A stretch of 64,000 nt of DNA, taken from contig RSEF01000003.1 in the NCBI GenBank assembly GCA_003993805.1, forward strand, positions 80,742,139-80,806,138, in the 5' to 3' direction. The position numbers and the translations under genes were made by a program. Below are positions 14,501-27,700 of this stretch, one piece after another. The stretch is from Himantopus leucocephalus. Its lineage: Eukaryota; Chordata; Aves; Charadriiformes; Recurvirostridae. How positions within the stretch are numbered: the first letter of the stretch is position 1; each line of letters opens with the position of its first letter. The notes beneath the pieces were generated by a model. It did no database searches and was not told the DNA's origin. It saw only the letters and a list, made by a program, of their open reading frames with translations.

Positions 14501-16599
14501 TCACTAATAGAACTTGAGTGATACTAACAGAGAAACAACAAAATTATCTTATAAAGAGAAAAGAATTGAGACTGGCTTTTCACAAAAACTTTTCCTTTTT
14601 CTTCTTTCTGCCCTTTTTATGGCAGAATATCTGAACAGTATAAAGTATTTTGGCCTACTGTTGTTGCACGAGGTCTGATGTGCTTCACAAGTGGCATATT
14701 GGCAAAGTTTACAGAGCTTGAAATATATGCCAAGGCTAGTCTATAAATAATATTAAACAGGAACCTGTTTTTTCCCACCTCCCTTTCTGTGAAATGCTGC
14801 CTGAATTCTAATAATAAATCTGGAAAGGGACATTTTTGTTGGTATTTGAAAATCCTCTGATACACTTTAAAGACTACAGACTGTATATTTTCTGAGCTAG
14901 AAAGGTATTCTCTCTTTTAAACTGAAAAGCTATATAACATAAGGAAACTATATCATTCAAGTGACATGAAATAAATCTCGTTAGCACAGCCTTCACCATA
15001 ATTTAACCAAGATGCAAGTCAGTATCTTTTAGCATAGTAAGGCTGATTAAAAGAAAATTGAGTTGAAATCAAAGCAAAGCATGTACTAGTTCATCTGCAA
15101 AGCAAGCACAATTGCAAATAATGAAGTATCTAAAATACAGAAACCTAAAAATCCCAGTTATGGCCTTGTACATAATTCACATGTTATTTTATAGCTAATA
15201 TATTTAGTTTTGACACTTCTCCCGCCTGTGTCCATTTTTGTCAATAGAAATCAAACTGAATATGGTCAATCAATTAAATGTAAATGGTGTAAGCCATAAC
15301 TCTATTATGTGGTTTTCATTAAAGCAAGTCTAAATTCTGGCAGCTGGAGCCCTAGATGCTCATTTACCACAGACTACGTGTTGGCTTTACTGTAGACAAA
15401 CTGCAAATTTAAGGCAACTCCCAGAATCATGTACAAGAACATCAATACATAAAAAAGCTGGCATAAATTTCAGGAACTGCAAGTAAAGAAAAAAAAGGGA
15501 AGTTGAGAAGCATGGGTGGTTTTTCTCATTTCTAAGTATCTGTTTTCATCTCAGAATGGTAAGAGTAAAAGAAGGAGTGGAAATGGATGAAAGTAGGTTT
15601 TTTGGCTGTAGTACAATATAGGTCCAGTAAGGACTTTTCCATGTAGTAGATGAAAAGAGTGGTATCTTTTCTAGGTGAGTTGGTGTCTGGGAGGAAGGGG
15701 AAAATGATAGAAAGACTTTGCCACAGTTGAATAGGAAATGAAGGAAACTTCCAATAAGGTCATATCCTTTCAACCAGTCCTGATGTTAAACCTCTCCTTC
15801 AGGGAATGAGACTTTATAGAAAGTTTGAAGAAATCTATGTGGAAGTTTGGGTCCATACATTGTATTCAAATGTATTTAGTTAACTATGCAAAAAGAACAT
15901 TTGTAGCTGTACCAAAGTAGGAATAGATTTTTTTTAAAATATCATCAAGAGTCAAAAATATTACACAATGAAATAACAATATGGGTACAGAAATCAATGT
16001 ATTTGATTAATTTGGTATGTTATTGCCATTGCTAACTGCAACAGAAAGTACTTTTTTAGGAAAGTATGATTCATGAGATTAACAGAGAGATTCAAAAAAA
16101 ATCTGCTAACGTGGAGCACATTCTTTAAATGCCAGTGAGTTGAACTTACCTAAAACAAGGACAAATGAACTAATGAGCTCAAACTACAGCTAGGAAAAGT
16201 CAAGATGACATTAAGAAATACTTTTCAGTGGTAAAGATGGTGAAGCGTTGAAATAGACTGGCAGGGTGGTTGCAAAGTTCTGTTACATACTTTTGCTTTC
16301 CATAAGAAGGATTGTTAGTCATTTCTATCATCCAAAGCTGATGTTTGAGCTGACATCTGTTGCACTTGTTAAAAAAAAAAGAAAGATATGACTGATAATA
16401 AGGGAAAAGAAGAATGTAAATACACATGAAAAAAATGGAAAGTGTAAAAAGAAGCTATTGGAATGTTACTAGAACAGGCAGCAGGAAGGAGAAGAAACTA
16501 TGTTTAATGTAAATGTGATTTTCCAGTCAGTTTTCAGGTTTATTTGGCCTGAGTGGGTTTTTTTATGGGCTACCAGAGGGTTTGATCTACAGAATGGAG
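8521..16599. other. AT-rich unique DNA, no gene seen
   Basis: Nothing beyond low-complexity patches is seen: a T-rich stretch near 10,370-10,415 and a run of ten G at 14,370-14,379. Open frames are all under about 85 codons, on both strands, and unrecognised. No tRNA, snRNA or interspersed repeat was recognised by eye. Old, diverged repeats cannot be excluded without a library search. Confidence 0.5.
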
Positions 16600-16960
16600 T
16601 CTCCTAGTTGTCTGTAGAGCAGCTGTAGCTCATTCATCCCATTATATACCTCCATTCTGGCATGTCAATATGCCTCAGTCCTCATCAATTCAGAAGAAGT
16701 ATGGTTGTGTTGTCCCTTTGGGACTTTGCCTCTTTGCTACATCTGTCAACAAGTTTTGCAGGTATGCAGTTGCCCATTTGGAGCTGTTGACAAGTACAAG
16801 TGCATCAGACAGTAAGTGTTCTCTATTATTAGTAACATCAACAATATTACCCCTTGTTGTGGAGTTTTCTTCTGACAAGAACATATCCTCAGTGAGTCAT
16901 CTGGCCAAAATGTGTTGGAATACAGAAAATTACCATTCAGTCCCACATTTTCAATAGGCC
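16600..16960. other. Segment open on both strands, unidentified
   Basis: A plus-strand frame of 95 codons (16,670-16,957) overlaps two minus-strand frames of 64 and 66 codons (16,884-16,690 and 16,946-16,746). None shows a motif I recognise. Local openness on several frames suggests a composition effect or a relic of older coding or transposon sequence. It is listed as unidentified, not as a gene. Confidence 0.15.
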
Positions 16961-17048
16961 TATTAGTGACTTTAAAATGTTTTCTCTGCTTGTGAATCTC
17001 TCTGAAAATGGTGAATGATATAGACTTTTAATAACCCAAATATCTTCC

Positions 17049-17078
17049 TGTATTGAGAACCTGATGGTTCTCAATACA
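17049..17078. repeat. Perfect 13-bp inverted repeat (hairpin)
   Basis: The left arm 17,049-17,061 (TGTATTGAGAACC) is the exact reverse complement of 17,066-17,078, with a 4-base loop TGAT. It has no T-tract or flanking structure to suggest a terminator, and the stem is too short for a typical microRNA precursor. Function unknown. Confidence 0.9.
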
Positions 17079-17746
17079 AAACAGAACTGTGTGACAATAT
17101 GAAAGAATATGAGACTAAAGCAGCATGAAAGATAAGCAATTTACCTACTGTCAGAATTAATAGTCATCTATTCTGTTAGTTCAGTGTTCTTTGGACTATG
17201 GCCCAGAAAACTATTTAATTACAATACTGATTCAAGAATATATGTAAATACGTGATTAACTTTAAGCCCATTGACTTGAAATTATGCAAGTGGTAAAGTG
17301 CATCTCCTGAATAAGGTTTTTGAGTAGGCTTTACTATGTTTATATCCTCTGATCCAACAAAACATTTATTTCAGTTGGACTTTTCTACTTGAAGGGAAGC
17401 ATGAGGTTTTTTTCTGTCATGGGGCAATATTGCATTAAAAATAAATACATGAAGGAACAGAAATCATATAGTTAACAATAGTTCCTTTGGTCAACACACC
17501 TAAATTCACTGAAAGATACTGTAGTTGAAAGAGAAATCCATAAACTGAGATCAGGTTATGCTATTTCTTTTGTATTAGGAAATCTTTTTTTTATGCAACA
17601 GTGTCATAGAGATATCAAAGATTTGTGTGTACTCAACGCCTATGAAAGCAGGCAAGCCACCCAGTACCGATATCACTGACAGTCTCACTGAAACGTTTCC
17701 TATTTAAAGAGAAGAGAGGAAGAGAAGTTGGGTTGTTTGGATTTGG

Positions 17747-17772
17747 TTTTTTGTTTGTTTGTTTGTTTTTTT
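17747..17772. repeat. GTTT-type simple repeat
   Basis: Repeated TTTG/GTTT units form a short T/G-rich microsatellite within AT-rich unique DNA. Confidence 0.8.
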
Positions 17773-20536
17773 GCTAAAAAGATCTTTAGAAAATGTTTAA
17801 TTTCATTTCCTGTTTAGCTTCAGCAGATGCCAAATGACAGAGAAGGGTTGTTGGTGGATTAGAACTGGTGCTAACAGATTCAAAAAACAGGCAAGCATAT
17901 GAAGACAGCAGAAAAAAATAAGAAAGCATGCTGGCATTAATGAAACATCTAGATAAGCTTGCCTTCTTGAAAGAGTCAAGAGACAAGTGAGACAGGGAAT
18001 CTGATGGGGCGGGTCAACAGTAAAATATGTGATATATTTAAAAAAAAGTTTACAGAAGAAGACAAAGTTAAAAGGTTATGTAGTTGGGAATTTGTAGTCA
18101 AAATGGGATTTGGTTACCAGTATAAGGAGCTAGCCCTTCTAAAGCTTTTCACATTATAGATTGCTTGATTATGTTTTGGTTTGGGTTTTTTTTTAAAATT
18201 CTTGGATGACTCTTCATATAAATATAAACGACACAGCTTTCATTTTTATTTCATTGAAATATTACTGAGTGCCTAAGTTGGAAAATCTGTCTCTGAGTCT
18301 CCTTCCCGGAAGAGTGGGCCTGAAATGTAAAATGTTGCCACTCACTGTAAATTCATCAGCAAAAGACCATGCATGAACAGATGGCATCACTTAGTGGTTT
18401 GCTCAGTACCTGCTGTGTCTTCCTCAGCTGTCAGAGGAGCCTCTCCACACCTGAAAGCTCACTCCAGCCAGGCTAGCAACATCCCAGGGCTCTCCTCGCC
18501 CTGCCACAGATGTGGCAATGGCTCCTCCCAAGAACAGACAACAGTGTTGTGAATTAACTTCAAGGGACAGCAAGGGAAACAGCAAAAGTCTATTTTAGAA
18601 ATCTTATGTAAAATAGAACTTTGGAATCTTTGGTAATCAACTTTTTACAAGATGTTGGTTTTGAAATTTACAGAGAGACATCTCATGATGTCCTAGAGCT
18701 GGACACTAACATAACATCAAAAAATCAGCAGTAGAAACACATTTAAACAAGGTAGAATGGCAGTATTTGGGACAGTAGAAGTAGTGCCTAAGCTGAGTTT
18801 TAAGTGTGGAAATGATTCTATACTTCTATGGTAGTGGGAGATATTCGTAGGTAGGGGCAGTAAATCATGTTGTTCATAAAGGGCTGCATTTAGTGAAAAG
18901 ATGGAGATATCAAAGAAGTTTCCCGTTAAATCACTGGGAGTCATATGGGACACAACTTCAGCAGTATTGGTGAACTCATTTGAGCATTAATAACACAGAT
19001 TCAGACAATGCTCCCAGCCCACATTTTCCTTAGTCATTGAATCCCAAATTTTGAATCTTTCTCTTTGATCTCGGATTCAGATCCAGGTTTTTGCTGGAAA
19101 GGTCATGTCCCCTTGCTGACTTGGTGTGTGAGAAACAGGCAGTGTGAGGGAAGTAGACGGAGGATTTTAGAGAATTTACATATTTTGAGCTGTGCAAACG
19201 TGAAGAATTTCCTGTATCTTTAGTTCTGCAAATCAAATATTTCTATGACAATTTAGCTCCTATAGACACAAATATAAGCACATGTAACTGATGAACCAAT
19301 GCAAACTACAATATATATGTATATGTACATTGGGCTTGTCAAACCACATGGATGAATACTCCTTTATATGCACAGTACATGTAATGACAATGAGTCACAG
19401 ATAATACAATAATCATGGAACAAGAGACTGTAATCTTTTAAATAAAATGGGGATGCTTTTCTTATTGAACTTTCACACAGTTCCTTCACAGTAATCCATG
19501 TGTTCAATTGTGTTCTCTCTATTCACTTTTTTTTTTATTATTATTTTAAAAGGACTCCAGTAGTTTGAATTTTCCCACCAGTATGGTGTAACTGGGGAAT
19601 TGTGTTTAGAAATATGGAATTGGCAATCTGTTTATGGTTCCAGCAGATACCTGCTTGATGCACAGTGAAAAGCAGAAAACCATACCTGAAGAATTGCTTC
19701 CTCAGACTTCTGTTATCCAGGTCTAAACGTAGTGAGGCTAATAGTTACTGAAATCTTTTTTTATAAAATCATATTGCCATGGCAACAGAGATGAGACCAT
19801 ACTTTGCAAACAAAATTGGCAACTAAATGAGACACACTGTCAGCGGTTGTACCACACCTGCAAAAGTGGTTTGAAAGACATCATGAGATGGCAACATGAT
19901 AAGCAACACAGATCAAAGGCACTGGATCAGCATGTAGCAAATTCACTAGCAGGCACTGAAGAAGAATTCAGTTGAACTTTTTCATCACAGTGATGAAAAA
20001 AAATCCCCTTTTCTTTCAAGAGGAAGAACACGTTTTTATTTCTGTTTCTCTTTTGTTCTGAATGCTGCATTTTGGGGGGTTTTGTTGTTTTTTAGGTGGT
20101 TTTTCTATTTTTTTTTATTTTGTTTTAAATAAGCACAACAGAAAATACTAGTCATTTAATTTGTTTAAAATCTATTAAACAAAAATAACAGACTATTGAT
20201 TAGGTCCATGAAAAACAACAAGCTGAAAATTAGGAAGGTGTGTATCTGAATTATTCCTACTTGTTGAGATGTCATCCATCTTTCAGCTTCTTGATGGAAT
20301 AGGTCAGAAAATATTCCTATTGCATATACAAACACAAGCTGTCACTCTCAATATATCATACTATTACTTGCACTATTTATAACTACACAGCTACATTTCA
20401 ACTCTGATATAATTTCAAAATAGATGTAGAGTGCACCAGGATAAAATGCATTGTTTATTTGTTTTTGCATTGATTAGTATTGAAAATTAACTTCAAATAT
20501 GACCCTCCCTTAAATATATATATAAAATCCCTGAAT

Positions 20537-20560
20537 AGATCCATATATTAATATGGATCT
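20537..20560. repeat. AT-rich palindrome, 10-bp arms
   Basis: AGATCCATAT is followed by the loop ATTA and its exact reverse complement. A partial direct repeat (TCTATATTAAT at 20,558 and 20,584) lies beside it. Probably an AT-rich low-complexity structure. Confidence 0.85.
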
Positions 20561-23500
20561 ATATTAATCTATAATTATATGGTTCTATATTAATAACAAC
20601 AATGATGACAATAATAATTGTGAGCACTTCCAGAAAAGCAGAGTTACTTGGATATAATGGGACGAATCTCATACGAAGGAATGAAAGTAAACTCATTGTA
20701 GCTGTGACTCCTGCAAATATTAAAAAAAAGGATCATTTTTACAATTTAACACACTGTCTTATTCCTATGTGTCTTTTTTATTTAACCGGGAAATGTGGAA
20801 AGACCATCAGCACACTTCTTTCTCCACTTTATCAGCAAATGCTTAACAATATGCTTAAGTAAGAATCAGTGCGTGCCCTGTCCTACCATACCAGGAAAAT
20901 ATGCAGTGGATATTAAATTAAGAAAAATCCCCAACAACATACACCGTACTCTGTCAGAACATATTTAAGACTCAGTGTAAGCTCTAAGCTCTTCCTCCCA
21001 TTTCATGCAAAATATCAGTCTACTGCTGCCATAAAGCTTGACTATACTGTGCCCACTATACCCGTTTCCATCATGATGCGTATGTGACATTTGCTAAGTG
21101 TCAGTTGGTTTTGCCAAATGCAATAATACATGTCAACACATGTTGCATCACTTTCTCTGCTCTTTATTTTCACTTTCCTTCATACTCTTAGCAATGTATT
21201 ACTTAAGCCTGTTATATGCTGCTGTTGCAAATTCATTGCTCATGTTTCTTATTTATCGAGCTTTTCAGTATTATCTTTTATTTTTATGGTTAAAGCTTCT
21301 TTCCAACTTAATATTGATGTTATTTTGTTTAAATTATTTTAAATACTTATGTTATCTAAAAAATGTTGTTAATCCTTCGCATAGGCAGAAATAACATGTA
21401 TGATGTAGGGGGTCAGACAGGATGATTTCAAAATTGGATGTTGGACATCATATTACTAACAAAGAAGAGAAATGAAGGCAAAGAATGTAATGTGTTTCCC
21501 TAAATAATTTTCCTGTCTTACAATGATGCATTGCTTTAAACTGGATATTCAATGATCCTTGCTACTGAAATTTGATAGGTAGACAAAATTTGCTAGGTTA
21601 TTAAGACAGGTACAAGGTTAAAAAAGCAATTAGATATGTAACAATCTGTGTTCTCCTCCTTCTACAAATCAAACTTTTGTTTAATATAGCTATCCATTTT
21701 TGCTGATGAAATATCCCTAACTTTTAACTACAGTGAATATGCACTTATACACCCACTCACATGAATAAACTGTTCAGAAATAGCAAAATGCAAAGAAAGG
21801 TAAAGGTGGATAAGAAAGTACAAGGAGTTTTTATTCTTCATGTTACTTAGTAGATAACATTTTCTTTCTGTTGATTAATTTTGCATCAGATGGAAATGGG
21901 GTGTATGCCCATTCTTGCTCCTCTCCATGCTACTTGGTAAACTGGAGACAAGTAGTCATCTTCTCTTGCAATGTGTTCTCTGTTTGAAATCAATTCATAG
22001 TTGTTCTAATAAGTCAGATTGCTAGACACATGACAAATCTTGGCTCAAAGATGCATCACTGTTATTGATTTTTTAGATTAACAAAGGGAAAGAATGATGA
22101 ACTTAAATTAGTAAGAGCACTAGGAGTAATGCTCAGGAAATCTATTTTACACAGATTTTCAGCTAAAGTCCTACTAGACATTTTTTGAGTCTATCCCATG
22201 TGCAGCTTTCCACTGATAGTAGTATTGTGTTTGATATTATCAATATTGTATATTGATGTTAATCATGAAGTACTTTGTACTTACACAGTTGAATAAGTTT
22301 TCATAGTCTTTATAAGCTTCCTTGCCATGCCTGAAAGATGGCTGGACTACACATTCTGTTTAGCAAGTGGTTGAATTCAGAATGCAGCAGTTGGTTTTGC
22401 CTGGACACCTACCCCTACACTGATCCTATAGCTTTACGGTTTTGTATGTTCTACTTACTATTGTCATTAATCTTCCTTGGTGTTTTTGGCGACTGTCATC
22501 ACAGCATGGCACAGCTCCATGCTTGCATTTTCAGTTAGTCAGTTCAGAAAGAATATAAATATGAAACTACGGAGACAGATAAACAGAATGGTTGGTGATG
22601 GGGAAAAGCTTGCATCAGAGGAGAAATTAAACAAGAGAAATTCTACAGGCAAATGTTCTTCAGCTTTCAAAGGATGCAGGTCAGAGAATGTGACAGAGCT
22701 ATCTAAAGGTAATGAAAACAAATATGAAATGGTTGCTTCCTATTTCTCATAAGTCAAGAAGTAATATGTACCAATGAAGCTTAAATTAAACAGGGAAAAA
22801 AAGTGAGTAAATTCCTGATTAAGTCACGGAGCTTGACATCATGGGATGTTTTGTGTAGCAGAAGTATGACTTGGATTAAAATGGTGAGTTAGACAAATTC
22901 ATGCATGGAAGAGTGGTGCTTCAAAGAACTTAAAATACAATGATGTGAATACAACTTGTAGCTTACAGGAACTCCAAGGATTTGCTGATTGCCTGACACT
23001 GCAATAACATACTTGTCAATGTGTTGAAATCTTCCCTGCTGTGGTCTTTTACGTTCTTGCCTATATTTCACCGCAAATAATAGCATCTCTGTTGTTATGC
23101 CCTGCTATAATTTTTAGTATTAAATACTGAAAAAGCATTACCTGCTTTATTTTGCTGTTAAGTTTTGGGCACTATGCTACGCAAAACCACTCATTTATAT
23201 CTTACTTTTCCATTCCACTACCTTGTAGATGGAAGGATTTTAAGAACAATAAAACATTGCCCCACAACTGACCAAAACCATCAGAGACAGTGAATGTTGT
23301 CTAAAGGATACTTTTCCTTTGTTCTTTTTCAGAAAGTAAAGAGATTTTACCTTGAAAAATAAGTAAATTTAAAGGACGTCTGAAGAAAGAATATTTCAAC
23401 AATAATAGGCGACAAGTCTTGTCGTGACTTTGATGGATATTTACTAAAAGGGAGGAGTACACTTAAGAAAATCAAAGTTAAAAATCAAGAAAATAGTGTA

Positions 23501-23625
23501 CAGCACTGCCGTGTGTTGATAATGAGAAACATACATCAAGTTTCTAGAAAAAAAAAGAACTGTTGAGTGTCTCTTGTAAACCTCCATTCTTTCTGCTTTG
23601 TACCCATCTTTCAATCATGAAAGCA

Positions 23626-23650
23626 GAAAGAAAAAGAGAAAGAGAGAGAG

Positions 23651-23681
<31 letters not shown>

Positions 23682-23715
23682 GAAAGAGAGAAAGAGAGAG
23701 AGAGAGAGAAAGAGA
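23626..23715. repeat. GA-rich microsatellite (AG/AAAG units) at a gap edge
   Basis: About 90 bases of almost pure purine, mostly AG and AAAG units, run directly into the assembly gap. The open frames across this and the gap (Arg/Glu/Lys repeats on plus, Ser/Leu/Phe repeats on minus) are artefacts of the repeat. Confidence 0.95.
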
Positions 23716-24238
23716 NNNNNNNNNNNNNNNNNNNNNNNNNNNNNNNNNNNNNNNNNNNNNNNNNNNNNNNNNNNNNNNNNNNNNNNNNNNNNNNNNNNNN
23801 NNNNNNNNNNNNNNNNNNNNNNNNNNNNNNNNNNNNNNNNNNNNNNNNNNNNNNNNNNNNNNNNNNNNNNNNNNNNNNNNNNNNNNNNNNNNNNNNNNNN
23901 NNNNNNNNNNNNNNNNNNNNNNNNNNNNNNNNNNNNNNNNNNNNNNNNNNNNNNNNNNNNNNNNNNNNNNNNNNNNNNNNNNNNNNNNNNNNNNNNNNNN
24001 NNNNNNNNNNNNNNNNNNNNNNNNNNNNNNNNNNNNNNNNNNNNNNNNNNNNNNNNNNNNNNNNNNNNNNNNNNNNNNNNNNNNNNNNNNNNNNNNNNNN
24101 NNNNNNNNNNNNNNNNNNNNNNNNNNNNNNNNNNNNNNNNNNNNNNNNNNNNNNNNNNNNNNNNNNNNNNNNNNNNNNNNNNNNNNNNNNNNNNNNNNNN
24201 NNNNNNNNNNNNNNNNNNNNNNNNNNNNNNNNNNNNNN
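23716..24238. other. Assembly gap, 523 N
   Basis: Run of N. The non-round length suggests an estimated gap size. The left edge is a GA microsatellite and the right edge lies inside CR1 ORF2, so the gap probably hides the remainder of the repeat and further CR1 sequence. Confidence 1.
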
Positions 24239-24765
24239 TTCCTCTTTGTTGGGATGCATGGCTCCTGAGCTTGGAGGAGGTTGTCCTTGAATATTAACTC
24301 TAAGGATCTTGAACTCCACTATCTCATGATCACTGCAACCAAGGCTGCATTTGAGCATGACATTCCCCACCAGCCCCTCCTTGTTGGTGAGAACAAGGTC
24401 CAACCTGGCACCTCTCTTCGTTGGCTCTTCTATCACTTGGAGAAGGCAGTTATCATCAATGCATTCCAGGAACCTCCTGGATTGTGTATGCTCTGCTGTG
24501 TTGTGATACCGCGGTGGTTGAAATCTCCGATGAGGACCAGGGCTTATGTATGTGTGGCTGCTCCTATGTGTCTATAGAGGGCCTCATCCTCTTGGTCTTC
24601 CTGGTCAGGTGCCCTGTAGCAGACCCACACTGTAACATCTCCTGTCCCTGGCCTCCCTTAGTCCTAACCCATAAGCTCTTGGTCAGCTCCTCATCCATCC
24701 CCAGGTGGAACTCCGTGCGCTCCTGCTGGTCCTTGACATAGAGGGCGACATCCTCTGTGCTCTTT
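24239..24765 (-). mobile_element. CR1 LINE fragment (ORF2 endonuclease region), minus strand
   Basis: Read on the minus strand this is the central to C-terminal endonuclease part of a CR1 non-LTR retrotransposon ORF2. The first part (about 24,765-24,564) encodes a VALYVK-like and a LWVR-like stretch. A GDFNH-like motif follows near 24,520. The segment 24,436-24,239 then encodes EEPTKRGARLDLVLTNKEGL and the conserved GCSDHE block, whose SDH belongs to the endonuclease fold of the family. Frame changes between these blocks show it is dead. It is truncated at its 5' side (right end, about 24,765) and cut by the gap on its 3' side, so the reverse transcriptase region, if present, is not visible. 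CR1 family assignment is confident; the subfamily is not determined. Confidence 0.9.
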
Positions 24766-27700
24766 ACATGTAGGTTATTGAAATTAATTTGAGAATTTAA
24801 TTTTACTGCCGGTATGCTTGGTTCATATAAAGTTACAAGCTTACAATTTTGACTGTCAGCATCTTTGTTCATGCCCTGCTGTGGATGTCTGTGTCTGCTG
24901 AATGCAAGGCAGCAAGGGAAACTAGGCTTCACTCTCTCTTTCATTAATCTGACTACTTATGCCAGGGACACCAAACTCTTATATTATCCATGGATTTGTA
25001 CACCACATGCCTTTTCTTTTAGCCTTTTACATAGCTGCAGGTTAGGGTAGTCCTGTGTTTCCTGGTTTTGTGCGGTTTGGTCATTGAAAATAATACCCAC
25101 ACCATCTTCATATGGTTTCTCTAGTTTCCACAGTAAAGAGAATTTAGCTAGTTACAAATGGAAGTAAGAACTATTAGGTTTTGAAATCTGCCCTTCTTTT
25201 AATGCAGCTCATTTCATTTTCTGATACGGATTAGAAGTGGCGTTATTGGACACATCCAAAGTATTATTTTCTTTTTTTCGAGAAGACAGGAAAAACAGGG
25301 AAGTCCATTTTAAGCTTTTTATAGTATTCAGTGAGAGCTTCCTCAAAGAAGAAAAGAATGCTAGCTTACACTGAACAGGCATCTTCTGCTGTTCCTCCTG
25401 CATTTTGTTTTGTTCTTTAAGATTAAATGTGAGTTTTTCCTTTTCCTTGGGGTTTGGTAAAGTGAAAAGATAAATGCTCTTCAGCCTCCCAAACAGAATG
25501 CGATTTACAACTGAGATGTCTTCTTCTGATGTTTTGTGGCACTTTGGTCCTGATGCCTGTGATACATTCTCAACCAGCAGCCAATAGCTGGTTTAGTAAA
25601 AGCCATCAGTTATCAGTGCCCTCAGGGTTGGTGACCTTTGATACTGTGTTGAGCACAGAGGAGTAGATCCTCCCAGAATCAAATTTCTTTCTGTGGCGAC
25701 TTTGAAAGCAGAATCATTGTGTTGTGTCCTTTGCTGTTTTAATGTCCTTTTAATGCACCACCAGTCACAACTGTTGTTCTCCAGGCTGGATAGTAGAAGA
25801 CCTATCTTTCTCTAGATTTTTAGATTCTATTTCTAGATTTTTTATATATATATGTTTTTTTTTTCTCTAGGAGAAAATTGCTTGTTTTCTTCCTCTCTCC
25901 TAAACAAGTTAAGGAATCTTCATGTGACTTGAAATAAATAATAGTTAATTACTTGTTCTTTTGCCCAAGCCTTACTGGTCCAACAGATTATCCTGAAAAT
26001 GCCCCCACAGCTTAAGCCCATAATAGTTTTGAATGGATACCTACACGAATCTTCAGAGTTTTGACAGTTTATCACTGCTCTGCAGTCTGAGTCTTTGTCC
26101 ATGTGGTATGCAGCTTACTAGGAAGATACACTGTGTTCTACATACTGCAGAAAAAGGATGCTTCTACAGATGTGCACTTAGCGGTATATTTTTCAGTTGA
26201 TGAGCAATCATTGTGACTTTTTTTCATAATTTGGAATTGAAAGCATTTGTATTATCTCTGAGAACGCCGTTACCGTTCAGGAGAATTCTCTGTGGGTAAC
26301 TTGAACTTTATCATTAGTGTTTCTCCAGAGAGAAGATACATGTCCATACTACAGAAGTTGTTAGAGTGACTGGCTTTTTTTTTTAGCAATCAGACTGCAC
26401 AAACGTTTTAATGATATTTGATAACTGAGTCTTGTATCAGTTTTGGAGGGTTGTTATGAAAAAACTTGTTCTGGCATTATGGATACTGAAGCTTGTCTGT
26501 GGATAAGTGGGGAGACTTTTTTCCCTTGTAAAACCAAGTTATGATTAGTTCTTATGAATAGCAGATTCAATTAGGAATACTTAAAAGTGTAGAAAATAAA
26601 AAAGCAGAAATATTGCATTGTTACAAGTCAAATACTTCTTTGGCAGAATTAAAAACAGGAAAAAATCAAAAAACTCAGAAAGATGCGATTTGCAAAAAAA
26701 ATGAGATAACTTCTGATCTATTGTCATTTAAAAAATTCCAAAAAATTGGCAGTAAGATTTTTCTGGTCTGCAGTGAGATCAAATTTTGGTAGTCTGGAAT
26801 TCATGTAACCTTGCCAGTTACTCATTCAAGAATGATGAAACTTATGAGCTCTTTTAGTAATGGCTTTAGGTTCTGTATAAGACTAACTTGAGTATCAAAT
26901 CATGGCCTTGGTCTGTGGAGAAGGAAGAATACTCTGATCACGTAATTAAAGTATTTTTTCATGTGTTTTATTGTTTAGGTTCTTTCCAAAGTCGAGGTGT
27001 TTTAAGAGCATGTTGACCTACATGATTTTTGTGGGAAGACGTCTAGAGGTACACAGAGTAACACTGATGCCAGGGGAGTGTGAGAATCTGTGTAATAGTT
27101 TAGCATTACAAGCAACTTACTACAAAGTACCAGCAAGATGGTATGACTTAGCTTCGTCCTGTATTGTCACAGACAAAGCTGACTCAGCTAATCTTTCTTT
27201 GTCAATAAGCTCAGAGTTATGCAGTTATGATCTTGAAGGAAAAGATGCTTTAATGTCAGAACTAGAAGGATAGAAACTGCCAGAATTCATTATTTCTTTC
27301 CCATATGGCTACTTACAAATCTCTGTTATAAAATCAGCTTTGTACTGAGTTGCTGAAGCGATGATACTTCGTGACTATCCAATGCTGCTGTTGGAGTCAA
27401 ATCTCTGTTGTAGGTGTTTGTAATATCATGTTAGGGCATCAGGTGTTCGTTATTAAACATACCATTATCATTATTTTAGTTACTTCTGAACATTTTGTTC
27501 AGGTTGTGTTCTGAAAACTGTGGAACTTGGTATTTTATAGACCTAATCACATTCAGCTTCCAGATGAGCATGATTCTTTTCCAGACCTTTTAAGATGGCT
27601 CTTTGAATAGCACTGAGGTTGCATTTGGATGGCCTTCATACTGCTTCAGCCAGACCTGTGGCAAATCTCTCATTTATTACTCTCAGCAGCTTGAAAAAGG

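Larger units (their letters stand above)
16961..23625. other. AT-rich unique DNA with small hairpins, no gene seen
   Basis: No gene is supported. The stretch holds a 13-bp perfect hairpin (17,049-17,078), a GTTT-rich simple repeat near 17,747-17,772, a locally GC-richer patch near 18,360-18,540, T-rich sequence near 20,070-20,130, and an AT palindrome at 20,537-20,560. Open frames up to about 98 codons (for example 21,098-21,394, hydrophobic and T-rich) are explained by T-rich composition. Confidence 0.5.

Noticed and set aside
21098..21394. 98-codon hydrophobic frame resembling a membrane protein
   Set aside because: T-rich DNA gives Leu/Phe/Ile-rich translations in any frame; a second overlapping frame is equally hydrophobic; no family features.
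23563..24436. Long open frames spanning the first gap
   Set aside because: They consist of GA repeat translation plus unknown residues from N; the only real coding signal is CR1 ORF2 on the minus strand right of the gap.
24281..24741. Plus-strand open frames of 98 and 106 codons
   Set aside because: They lie antisense to the recognisable CR1 endonuclease sequence.
26971..27273. 100-codon open frame as a host exon
   Set aside because: A weak acceptor-like site precedes it but no domain, no donor and no similarity is recognised; kept only as a note.
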